Source: DASUFI01 sp036274635
GTDB taxonomy: Bacteria; Planctomycetota; B15-G4
NCBI GenBank assembly: GCA_036274635.1
Contig: DASUFI010000001.1
Location: 1 to 23,755 of the forward strand
Reading direction: 5' to 3'
Length of the DNA: 23,755 nucleotides
A program made the translations under genes and the position numbers. This document shows, piece after piece, positions 15,374-22,534 of the stretch. Below the pieces are notes generated by a model. It was not told the DNA's origin. It worked only from the letters and a program-made list of their open reading frames with translations, and did not search any database. Every line of letters begins with the position of its first letter. Within the stretch, counting starts at the first letter, position 1.

Positions 15374-17557
15374 TCACGCGTACCCCAGCGCCCGCCCTCC
15401 CTGGTACAGCGCGAAGCTCGCCAGCCACGCCAGCGAGGTCATGTAGGTGAAGAGGAAGACCGGCCAGCCCCAGCCGCCGGTCTCGCGCCGCACCACAGCC
15501 AGCGTGCTCATGCACTGCGCCGCCAGCGCGAAGAAGACCAGCAGCGATAGCCCCACCAGCGGCGTGTACACGCGCTGGCCGTCGGGCCAGCGCTCGTGCT
15601 GCAGGCGGTCGCGCAGCGGCATGGAGGTCTCGTCGGTCTTGCCCACGCCGTACACCACGCCCATGGTCGAGACGAAGACCTCGCGCGCGGCGAAGGCGCC
15701 GATGAGCCCCACTCCGATCTTCCAGTCGAAGCCCAGCGGGCGGATGACGGGCTCGAGCAGGCGCCCGAGCCGGCCGCCCCACGAGTCGCGCAGGCGCTGC
15801 GCCTCGGCGACGTCCACGGCGGTGGCGTCGGCCGGGAGCTCCTCGGCCGGCTGCGCGGCGGCGGCGGCCGGCCCCGCATCCGGCGCGACGGGCGCGTCCG
15901 CGCGCGGGAAGGAGAGCAGCAGCCACAGCGCGATGGAGCAGGCCAGGATCGTCGGCCCGGCCTCGGTCACGAACAGGCGGCTGCGCTCCCACATCATGCG
16001 CAGCACGCTGCGCGGCGCGGGCATGCGGTAGGGCGGCAGCTCGAGGACCAGCGGCACGGACGCGCCGCGGAAGAGCGTGCGCCCCAGCACCGCGGCCGCG
16101 AGGAGCGCCAGCACCGTGCCGAACAGGTACATGCCCACCATGATGAGCGCCTGCAGCGACAGGAAGCCGAGCACCGTGCCGCCTGGCTCGCGCGGCGCCG
16201 GGAACAGCGCGCCGATGATGAGCGAGTAGACCGGCAGGCGCGCCGAGCAGGTCATGATGGGCACCACCATCATGGTGAGCAGCCGGTCGCGCCGCCGCTC
16301 CATGGTGCGCGTGGCCATGATGGCCGGGATGGCGCAGGCGTAGCCCGAGATCATGGGCACGAAGGCGCGTCCCGTGAGGCCGATGGCCTTCATGACGCGA
16401 TCCATGAGGAAGGCCACGCGCGCCATGTAGCCGCTGTCCTCGAGGATCGAGAGGAACAGGAACAGCAGCAGGATCTGCGGCAGGAAGACCAGCACGGCGC
16501 CCGCGCCGGCGATGACGCCGTCGGCGAGCAGGTCGCGCAGGAAGGAGGCCGGCATGGCCGCGCGCACGCCGTCCGCCACGGCCGAGACCGCCCCGTCCAC
16601 GCCGTTGATGAGCGGCTGGCTCCAGGTGAAGAGCGACTCGAAGAGCAGCGCCATGACCAGCAGGAAGATCGCGAAGCCCGCGGCCGGGTGGATGAGCACC
16701 TTGTCCACCGCGTCGGTGAGCCGCCGCAGCGTGGGTGGCACGTCCTGGACGAAGCGGCCGATGTGGCCGTCGATCCAGCGGTAGCGCGCGGACACCAGCG
16801 TCTCGTCCAGGTCGCGGCCCTCGCGCGCCGCGAGGCGCTGGCGCGCCAGCACGGCCTCGCGCAGGGCCGGCGGCACGTCCCACAGCTCGTCGGACTCGTC
16901 GATGGAGAGCAGCGCCCAGCCGGCCAGCGCGCGGCGGCGCACGGCGTCGCCGCGGCTCCAGGCCTCGGGCACGTGCGGCTCGACGGCGGCGAGGTCGGGC
17001 GCCAGCGCCACGCCGTCGGTGTCGGGCGGCGCCGGGGGCGCGGCCGCGCGCAGCACCTCGTCCACCGCGGCCTTGAGCGCCTCCACACCCTCGCCCTTGG
17101 TGGCCGAGATGGGGATCACCGGCACGCCGCCCAGCGCGGTCGAGAGCGCCGCGGCGTCGATGCGCATGCGGTTCTTGCGCACCACGTCGTTCATGTTGAG
17201 CGCGATGACCGTGCGCAGGCGCAGCTCGAGCACCTGCAGCACGAGGTACAGGTTGCGGGCGAGCTGGGTGGCGTCCACCACCACGACCACGGCGTCCGGC
17301 TCGGTGAAGGGGTTGAGGCCGGCGATGGCCGTGATGGCGATCTGCTCCTCGCCGCTGCGCGCCGAGAGGCTGTAGGTGCCGGGGATGTCCAGCATGACCA
17401 CCTCGCGGCCGCCGGGCAGCGCGCAGGCGCCCTCGCGCCGCTCGACCGTGACGCCCGGGTAGTTGCCCACCTTCGCGTTGGCTCCCGTGAGCCGGTTGAA
17501 CAGCGTGGTCTTGCCGCTGTTGGGGTTGCCGGCGATGGCCACGATGGCGCGGCTCAC
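15374..17557 (-). CDS. feoB: Ferrous iron transport protein B
   Basis: The 727-residue product is the GTPase-coupled Fe(II) permease of the inner membrane. The N-terminal G domain shows G1 GNPNSGKTT (residues 10-18), the switch KVGNYPGVTVE, G3 DIPGTYSL (57-64), G4 NMND (121-124) and G5 SAT (151-153). The membrane part has two Gate domains. The first contains ISGYACAIPAIMATRTM and MTCSARLPVYS, with the family's conserved cysteines. The second contains GAFAAREVFVSTMGVVYG and QCMSTLAVVRRETGGW. An Ala/Pro-rich insert (about residues 565-600) separates membrane segments. The start is GTG at 17557, overlapping the feoA stop (GTGA). Its stop lies only 12 nt from the convergent ligase gene. No feoC was found. 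Length is near the family norm. Confidence 0.95.
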   Translation of the reverse strand: MSRAIVAIAGNPNSGKTTLFNRLTGANAKVGNYPGVTVERREGACALPGGREVVMLDIPGTYSLSARSGEEQIAITAIAGLNPFTEPDAVVVVVDATQLARNLYLVLQVLELRLRTVIALNMNDVVRKNRMRIDAAALSTALGGVPVIPISATKGEGVEALKAAVDEVLRAAAPPAPPDTDGVALAPDLAAVEPHVPEAWSRGDAVRRRALAGWALLSIDESDELWDVPPALREAVLARQRLAAREGRDLDETLVSARYRWIDGHIGRFVQDVPPTLRRLTDAVDKVLIHPAAGFAIFLLVMALLFESLFTWSQPLINGVDGAVSAVADGVRAAMPASFLRDLLADGVIAGAGAVLVFLPQILLLFLFLSILEDSGYMARVAFLMDRVMKAIGLTGRAFVPMISGYACAIPAIMATRTMERRRDRLLTMMVVPIMTCSARLPVYSLIIGALFPAPREPGGTVLGFLSLQALIMVGMYLFGTVLALLAAAVLGRTLFRGASVPLVLELPPYRMPAPRSVLRMMWERSRLFVTEAGPTILACSIALWLLLSFPRADAPVAPDAGPAAAAAQPAEELPADATAVDVAEAQRLRDSWGGRLGRLLEPVIRPLGFDWKIGVGLIGAFAAREVFVSTMGVVYGVGKTDETSMPLRDRLQHERWPDGQRVYTPLVGLSLLVFFALAAQCMSTLAVVRRETGGWGWPVFLFTYMTSLAWLASFALYQGGRALGYA

Positions 17558-17784
17558 GCGGCCTCCACCTCGAGCGCGTGCGCCTCGCTGATGCGCAGCG
17601 AGATGCGGCTGTGGCGCAGCTCGACCTCGAGCACGTCCCCCACGCCCACGCGGCGCACGAGCTGCAGCTGCGTGCCGGGCACGAAGCCCAGCTCCATGAG
17701 CCGCCGCCGCCACGCGCGCTCGCCGGCGATGCGGCGCAGCACGGCCTTCCGGCCGGGGCGCAAGGCAGCCAGGGTGGTCGTCAC
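17554..17784 (-). CDS. feoA: Ferrous iron transport protein A
   Basis: The 76-residue product is a small SH3-like cytoplasmic protein that supports FeoB. The diagnostic core is RRRLMELGFVPGTQLQLVRR, then GDVLEVELRHSRISLRISEAHALEV. Length is typical. It lies directly upstream of feoB with overlapping stop and start (GTGA), forming a two-gene operon. A Fur-family regulator gene lies about 0.8 kb upstream on the same strand, so iron-responsive control is plausible. No classical Fur box is recognisable. Confidence 0.93.
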   Translation of the reverse strand: MTTTLAALRPGRKAVLRRIAGERAWRRRLMELGFVPGTQLQLVRRVGVGDVLEVELRHSRISLRISEAHALEVEAA

Positions 17785-17800
17785 GGGCGCCCCTTGATGA

Positions 17801-17820
17801 GACGGGATCGCAAGCCCGTC
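17801..17820. promoter_or_regulatory. Inverted repeat in the feoA leader, candidate operator or hairpin
   Basis: GACGGG (17801-17806) and CCGCTC-free partner CCCGTC (17815-17820) form a perfect 6-bp inverted repeat with an 8-nt loop. It starts one base downstream of the putative feoA -10 and ends 16 nt before the ATG at 17784. Its position would suit an operator over the transcription start or a 5' hairpin in the mRNA. It does not resemble the AT-rich Fur consensus. Confidence 0.35.
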
Positions 17821-17829
17821 AGATTAGCA
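17821..17829 (-). promoter_or_regulatory. Putative extended -10 promoter of feoAB
   Basis: On the minus strand TGC-TAATCT is an extended -10 element 36 nt before the feoA ATG. A weak TGGTGA lies 17 nt further upstream in the -35 position (17844-17849, 3 of 6 matches). The element sits in the 91-nt gap between the end of the disrupted HAF gene and feoA. Confidence 0.5.
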
Positions 17830-17875
17830 CTCCGGCCGCGCCGTCACCAGATCGCGCCGACGACGTCGCGCACGC

Positions 17876-18508
17876 CTAGAGCGGCGTGAGCAGGAAGCCG
17901 GCCGGGTGCCCGTCGAGCGTGCCCGCGCCCACGATCTGCCCCGCGGGGTTCACGGCCTTCGCGCTCTGCAGCACCCAGCCGCCCGCGCCCTGCACGAGCA
18001 GGTTGAGGTCGAGCATCTCGCCGCCCGCGTGCAGGAAGGCGTGGTCCTGCAGGAAGGCGCCGCCCGGCACGCTGGCCTCGCCCACGACGTGCTGGCCCTC
18101 GGGGTCGAGGCCGAGCGCGGTGCTGTAGGCGCCGCCGAGGGTGCCGAGGTCCACGGCCGGCTGGCCGTTGGCCCACAGGCAGGCGTGCGCCTTGGTGTTG
18201 CCGGACAGGTAGGCCGATGCTGACCGTGCCACCCAACGTGCCGAGCGGCACCAGCTCGCCCTGCGTCCCGTGGGGCTGGCTGGGCGTGAACAGGGACGCC
18301 AGCGTGCCCTGGTTCACCAGCACCTGGCCCGTCGCGTTGATCGCGGTCGCCTCGCCGCCCAGCGGCGTGATCGCGTACAGGTGCGGCGGCGCGACCGCCG
18401 TGTGTGGATCGCGGTCCACCTGCGAGGACACGACGACTGCGCGGCGGCGGCGCTCGCGGCGGCCAGCAGCAGCAGGATGCGGGACGGGGCGCCGAAGGCA
18501 CGCTTCAT
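17876..18508 (-). pseudogene. HAF-repeat extracellular protein gene disrupted by two frameshifts
   Basis: ATG 18508 starts a signal peptide (MKRAFGAPSRILLLLAAAS...AAAQ). The coherent protein then continues in a second frame (HLYAITPLGGEATAINATG, then a stretch ending in VPLGTLGGTVSIG). After about 18215 it returns to the first frame (AYLSGNTKAHACLWANGQP, VDLGTLGGAYSTALGLDPE, HPAGFLLTPL) and stops at 17876-17878. The LGTLGG and INxxGQV units identify the HAF extracellular repeat family. The pattern needs the equivalent of a 1-nt loss near 18430-18437 and a 1-nt gain near 18208-18222. The full product would be about 210 residues and secreted, function unknown. The shifts could be true mutations or assembly errors; the otherwise intact frames and signal peptide favour a recent event or an error. 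Confidence 0.7.
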
Positions 18509-18553
18509 CGCAGGACTCCGGGAAGGAGGCCGACGCGAGTCCGGGCGACGAGC

Positions 18554-18559
18554 ACCGTA
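18554..18559 (-). promoter_or_regulatory. Putative -10 element of the HAF-repeat gene
   Basis: TACGGT on the minus strand is a TANNNT hexamer 45 nt upstream of the ATG at 18508. GGAG lies about 7 nt before the ATG and could serve as a ribosome binding site. No -35 box is clear. Confidence 0.35.
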
Positions 18560-18589
18560 AGTCATCCCGGCGAAGAGCGCGGGAGCCGC

Positions 18590-18606
18590 CGCGCTGACGC
18601 AGCGCG
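18590..18606 (-). terminator. Candidate stem-loop downstream of the fur-like gene
   Basis: CGCGCTG and CAGCGCG form a perfect 7-bp stem around a 3-nt loop, 18 nt past the stop of the Fur-family gene. No U-tract follows on the minus strand, so it is at best a weak intrinsic terminator or an RNA 3' end stabiliser. Confidence 0.3.
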
Positions 18607-18624
18607 CGAGACGCGCCGCGGGCC

Positions 18625-19122
18625 TCACTCCTCGGCGCCGGCCTTCTGCGGCTCGGCCGCGCGCCCGGCGCCCTTCTTCGAGCACTTGGCGCACACGCCG
18701 AAGACGTTGAGCCGGTGGCTCGTGGCGGTGAAGCCCTGGCGCCGGATGGCCGCGTCCTGCACCTCCTCGAGGCGCGCGTCGGAGAACTCGGTGATGCCGC
18801 CGCACTCCACGCAGATCATGTGGTCGTGGTGGCGGTGGCCCAGCGCGTGCTCGAACAGGGTCCCCGTGTCGCGCCCCACGTCCAGCGCGTTCACGAAGCC
18901 GCCCTCGGCCAGCAACGAGAGCGTGCGGTACACGGTGGCGCGGCTGATCTTGAGGCTGTCGCCCTTGCCGCTCTTCTGCAGCGCCTCGAAGAGCTGCTCG
19001 GCCGTGACGTGCTTGTGCGTGGCGTAGATGGCGCGCAGGATCTCCATGCGCTGGCGCGTGAGGCGCAGGCCGCGCGTGCGCAGGAAGCGCTCGAAGCGCG
19101 CGGCGATGGCCTTCATCTCCAT
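18625..19122 (-). CDS. fur: Fur family metal-responsive transcriptional regulator
   Basis: The 165-residue product is a DNA-binding metalloregulator. The winged-helix domain spans residues about 5-80 (LRLTRQRMEILRAIYATHKH, ISRATVYRTLSLLAEGGFV). The dimerisation/metal domain has GHRHHDH (His 96, 98, 99, 101, Asp 100), two structural-zinc CxxC pairs (C104/C107 and C144/C147), E112 in ITEFSD, and H136. The Glu at 112 matches Fur; the PerR subgroup usually has Asp there, so an iron sensor is the better guess. Zur is not excluded. The ATG shares one base with the purD stop (TGATG), so translation is coupled to purD. feoAB, a typical Fur target, follows on the same strand. Confidence 0.88.
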   Translation of the reverse strand: MEMKAIAARFERFLRTRGLRLTRQRMEILRAIYATHKHVTAEQLFEALQKSGKGDSLKISRATVYRTLSLLAEGGFVNALDVGRDTGTLFEHALGHRHHDHMICVECGGITEFSDARLEEVQDAAIRRQGFTATSHRLNVFGVCAKCSKKGAGRAAEPQKAGAEE

Positions 19123-20429
19123 CAGCCGGCCCCCAGCAGCTCGCCGGCCGCGGACGGGCGCAGCTCGCGCCAGCCGATGTCCGTGCGGTAGCGCATGCCC
19201 TCGAAGCTGATGTCGGTGATCGCCGCGTAGGCGCGGTCGCGCGCCGCCGCGAGGTCGGCGCCGAGGCCCACCACGCACAGCACGCGGCCGCCGGCCGTCT
19301 CGAGGTGGCCCTCGCGCCGCCGCGTGCCCATGTGGAAGACGCGCACGCCGGGCCGCGCCGCCGCCGCGTCCGCGCCCAGGATGCGCTTGCCGGGCGCCGT
19401 GGAGCCGGGATAGCCGCCGTCGGCCAGCACCACGCCGCAGGCGTGCTCGGGCGTCCAGCGGATCTCGGGCGCCTCGGCCAGCTTGCCCGTGGCCGCGGCG
19501 AGGAAGAGCTCGAGCGCGTCGCTCTGCAGGCGCGGCAGCAGCACCTCGGTCTCGGGGTCGCCGCCGCGGGCGTTGAACTCCAGCACGAAGGGCCCGTCGC
19601 GCGTGATCATCAGCCCGGCATAGAGGATGCCGCGGAAGGGCCGCCCCTCGCGGGCCATGGCGTGCACGACCGGGATGAGCACGCGCTCCTCGATCTGCTC
19701 GTAGGTGCGACGCGTGAGCAGCCGACTCGGGGAGAAGGCGCCCATGCCGCCGGTGTTGGGACCCGTATCGCCGTCGAAGGCGTGCTTGTGGTCGCGCGAC
19801 GGCTCGAGCACGGCGACGGTCTCGCCGTCCACCAGCGCCATGATCGAGAGCTCCTCGCCCTCGAGGAAGTCCTCGAAGACCACGCGCGTGCCGGCCTCGC
19901 CGAAGGCCTTGTCGAGCATCATGCTGCGCACGGCGGCCACGGCCTCGGCGCGCTCGCGCACGATGACCACGCCCTTGCCGGACGCGAGACCATCGGCCTT
20001 GACCACGTGCGGCCAGCGGTCGAGCTGCTCGGCGTAGGCGATGGCCTCGCTGCTGCCGGTGAAGACGCGGTAGCCCGCGCCGGGGATGCGCGCGCGGCGG
20101 CAGAGGTCCTTCATGAAGGCCTTGCTGCCCTCGAGGTGCGCGGCCGCGCGCGTGGGCCCCAGCGTGGGAATGCCGGCCTCCTGCAGCGCGTCGACGAGGC
20201 CCGCCACCAGCGGGCCCTCGGGCCCCACGACCACCAGCCCCGCGTCGAGGCTGCGCGCCGCGGCCAGCAGGCCGGCCGTGTCGGAGGCCTGCACGTCGAG
20301 GCACTCGGCCTGCTGCGCGATGCCCGCGTTGCCGGGCGCCGCGAAGAGCCGCGCGCCGCCGCGCGAGCGCGCCAGCGCATCGACGAGGGCGTGCTCCCGC
20401 CCGCCTGAGCCCACGACCAGGACGTTCAT
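19122..20429 (-). CDS. purD: Phosphoribosylamine-glycine ligase (GAR synthetase)
   Basis: The 435-residue product catalyses step two of purine synthesis, forming glycinamide ribonucleotide with ATP. It has the N domain start MNVLVVGSGGREHAL and GPEGPLVAGL (69-78). The ATP-grasp follows: VVKADGLASGKGVVI (142-156), DTGPNTGGMGAFSP (221-234) and EFNARGGDPETEVLLPRL (284-301). The usual Arg-Phe-Gly-Asp is Arg-Gly-Gly-Asp here, a small deviation. ACGVVLADGGYPG and the C domain complete a normal-length enzyme. The start at 20429 was chosen over an in-frame start 9 codons upstream because the family begins MxVLVVG and a TACAAT hexamer lies 6 nt before it. The gene overlaps the fur-like gene by one base. 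Confidence 0.96.
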   Translation of the reverse strand: MNVLVVGSGGREHALVDALARSRGGARLFAAPGNAGIAQQAECLDVQASDTAGLLAAARSLDAGLVVVGPEGPLVAGLVDALQEAGIPTLGPTRAAAHLEGSKAFMKDLCRRARIPGAGYRVFTGSSEAIAYAEQLDRWPHVVKADGLASGKGVVIVRERAEAVAAVRSMMLDKAFGEAGTRVVFEDFLEGEELSIMALVDGETVAVLEPSRDHKHAFDGDTGPNTGGMGAFSPSRLLTRRTYEQIEERVLIPVVHAMAREGRPFRGILYAGLMITRDGPFVLEFNARGGDPETEVLLPRLQSDALELFLAAATGKLAEAPEIRWTPEHACGVVLADGGYPGSTAPGKRILGADAAAARPGVRVFHMGTRRREGHLETAGGRVLCVVGLGADLAAARDRAYAAITDISFEGMRYRTDIGWRELRPSAAGELLGAG

Positions 20430-20435
20430 GCGCCG

Positions 20436-20441
20436 ATTGTA
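20436..20441 (-). promoter_or_regulatory. Putative -10 element giving a leaderless purD mRNA
   Basis: TACAAT (5 of 6 to TATAAT) ends 6 nt before the purD ATG. It predicts transcription initiating at the start codon, and no Shine-Dalgarno sequence could fit in the interval. It lies in the 77-nt divergent gap shared with the gene at 20507. Confidence 0.55.
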
Positions 20442-20491
20442 CCGACCGCGCGGCACGCCCCGCCGCGGGTGAACCGCGGCGCGCGGCCGAG

Positions 20492-20497
20492 TACAAA
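20492..20497 (+). promoter_or_regulatory. Putative -10 element of the Wzy-TPR gene
   Basis: TACAAA ends 9 nt before the ATG at 20507. A weak GTGAAC at 20469-20474 sits 17 nt upstream in the -35 position. The hexamer lacks the conserved final T, so this is a weaker example of the short- or no-leader arrangement. Confidence 0.35.
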
Positions 20498-20506
20498 GGC
20501 GCCGGC

Positions 20507-22534
20507 ATGTCGCCCTCGCCCTTCGCGCGCCTCGCCGGTCTGTGCCTGCTGGCCCTCGCGCTGGCGATGCCGCTGGTGCCGCAGGGCACCGACTGGCTGC
20601 CGGGCGGCAAGCACGTGGCCTACCTCGTGCTCGCCGGGCTCGGGGCAGTCTGCCTCGTGCTGGACGCCCTCGCGCGCCGCTCGGCGCCGGCCCTGGGCAC
20701 CCCCGTGGACATCGCGCTGCTGGTCTACATGGCCACCGCGCTGCCCGCGCTGATCGCCGCCGCCAACCCCGGCGTCGCGCGCTACAGCCTCGGGCTGGTG
20801 CTGGCCACCACGCTCACCTACGTGCTGGCGGTCAAGGCCATCCGCACGCCGGGGGACGTGCTGCGCCTGTACGCGGGCGCGCTGGTCGCCTCGCTGGTCA
20901 TCGCCGGCTTCGGCCTGCTGGCCTACCGCGACTTCCGCGCGCAGGGGCTGCCCGAGACCGAGCGCAGCCACGCGCTGGCCGGGCCCTTCTTCGCGCACAG
21001 CTACCTCGCCGCGCAGTACCTGGTCATGGTGTTCACCGGCGGTCTCGTGCTGGTGTTCGAGCGCGGGCTCTCGCGCGGCTGGCGGATCGCGACGACGCTG
21101 GCGCTGCTGCCGGTCGGCGCCTACCTGCTGGTCATCGGCAGCCGCGGCGCCTACCTGGCCATCGCGCTCGCGCTCGTGGCGCACCTCGTGCTGCGCGTGC
21201 GCAGCGCGGCGCGGGCCGAGGGCCGCGGCGCGCCGCTCTCGGGCCTGCTGTGGCGCGCGGCGCTCTTCGCCGGCGCGGGCGTGGCGCTGCTGCTGCTGGC
21301 CACCGCCACCGACGTGCTGCCCGACGCGCTGCGCTTCGCCGTCGACCGGGTCATGCTGGTGCTCGACCCGCAGGCCAGCGACTTCAATTTCTCGCGCCTC
21401 AGGATCTGGCGCGACACCCTGCGCATGGCCGGCGATCACCTCGTGCTGGGCGTCGGGCCGGGCTGCTTCGACACCGCCCTGCCCGCCTACCACGCCGCGG
21501 GGCGCCCGGTGCCGCACGCGCACAACCAGTTCCTGAACGTGCTGGCCGAGGGCGGGCTGCTGGGGCTCATCGCCTTCCTCTTCCTGCTGCGCCACGCGCT
21601 GCGCGCCGCGCGTCGCGGGGCCGTGCAGCTGGTGCACGACGAGGAGCGGCGCGCGCCCTTCCACGCCGCGGTCGCGGCGCTGGCCGCCGCCGGCGTCTAC
21701 TTCCTGTTCGAGACGCCGCTCATGTGGGCCGAGGCGGGCAGCCTCATCATGCTGCTGCTGGCCATCGTCACGCGCGCCGGCTGCGACTCGCGCGAGCGCG
21801 TGACGCGACCGGCCCTCGCGCTCGCGGGCCTGCTGCTGGCCGCCATGGTGCTGGGCCTCGTGTGGCCCGAGTGGCTGCGCTACGACCGCTCCACCGCGCT
21901 CATGGCCGCCTCGGTGGAGGCGCAGGCCCAGGCGCGCGCCCTCGAGGCCGCCGGCCAGCCCGAGGCCGCGCGCAACCGCTGGCAGATGGCGCTGGACGAG
22001 GCCGCCCAGGCCGACCACTGGTTCCCCCACCGCGCCGACTACCAGGGCGTGCGCGCCGACATCCTCCTGCAGCAGGGCCGCTGGGACGAGGCGCTGGACG
22101 CCGCGCGCATCGCCGACGCCCGCGCGCCCGGCAACTTCCGCAACCTCTCCGCCATGGGCGTGGCCCTGCTGCGCCTCAAGCGCCCGCTCGACGCGCTCGA
22201 CCCCATGCGCCGCGCCATCTCCTCCAGCCGCGAGCCCGACGCCCTCGAGGTCTACGTGCTGCTCGGCCGCGCCTTCTACGCCCTCGGCCGCTACGAGGAG
22301 GCCTGGTTCGTCTTCGCCAGCCTGCTCGAGCACGACTACGACGTGCCGCGCCCCGACCTGCTGCTCGACTCCGCGCGCACCCTGATGAACCTCGACCGCA
22401 ACCTCGCCGTCGCGCGCCAGCTCCTCGTGCGCCTCAAGCAGCGCGGCGGCGGCGCCGACCCGCGCTACGTGGACCAGCTCATCGCGCAGGTGGACGCGCT
22501 GCTCGCGCGGCCGCGCCGCGAGATCCCGCGCTAG
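20507..22534 (+). CDS. O-antigen ligase/polymerase-like membrane protein with TPR C-terminal domain
   Basis: The 675-residue product has about ten or more membrane segments from LCLLALALAMPLVPQG to LALAGLLLAAMVLGLVW (ending near residue 455). It carries the Wzy_C signature GVGPGCFDTALPAYH then H337-A-H339-N340-Q-FLNVLAEGGLLGL. Residues about 463-675 form a soluble TPR-like tail (ADYQGVRADILLQQGRWDEA, LSAMGVALLRLKRPLDALDP, VLLGRAFYALGRYEEAW). Such fusions are known among planctomycete and proteobacterial Wzy-like proteins; the TPR part may recruit partners or sense chain length. It is a paralog of the ligase at 13733-15361. The gene is divergent from purD and convergent with the peptidase gene, overlapping it by 4 nt at CTAG. 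The substrate is unknown. Confidence 0.85.
   Translation: MSPSPFARLAGLCLLALALAMPLVPQGTDWLPGGKHVAYLVLAGLGAVCLVLDALARRSAPALGTPVDIALLVYMATALPALIAAANPGVARYSLGLVLATTLTYVLAVKAIRTPGDVLRLYAGALVASLVIAGFGLLAYRDFRAQGLPETERSHALAGPFFAHSYLAAQYLVMVFTGGLVLVFERGLSRGWRIATTLALLPVGAYLLVIGSRGAYLAIALALVAHLVLRVRSAARAEGRGAPLSGLLWRAALFAGAGVALLLLATATDVLPDALRFAVDRVMLVLDPQASDFNFSRLRIWRDTLRMAGDHLVLGVGPGCFDTALPAYHAAGRPVPHAHNQFLNVLAEGGLLGLIAFLFLLRHALRAARRGAVQLVHDEERRAPFHAAVAALAAAGVYFLFETPLMWAEAGSLIMLLLAIVTRAGCDSRERVTRPALALAGLLLAAMVLGLVWPEWLRYDRSTALMAASVEAQAQARALEAAGQPEAARNRWQMALDEAAQADHWFPHRADYQGVRADILLQQGRWDEALDAARIADARAPGNFRNLSAMGVALLRLKRPLDALDPMRRAISSSREPDALEVYVLLGRAFYALGRYEEAWFVFASLLEHDYDVPRPDLLLDSARTLMNLDRNLAVARQLLVRLKQRGGGADPRYVDQLIAQVDALLARPRREIPR

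Noticed and set aside
17824..17832. TTAGCACTC, identical to the left half of the CIRCE heat-shock operator
   Set aside because: The expected GAGTGCTAA is absent 9 nt further on and no chaperone gene is nearby. The string is explained by the reverse complement of the putative feoA extended -10.
18590..18606. Stem-loop as a confident intrinsic terminator for the fur-like gene
   Set aside because: The stem is good but lacks the U-tract; kept only as a low-confidence feature.
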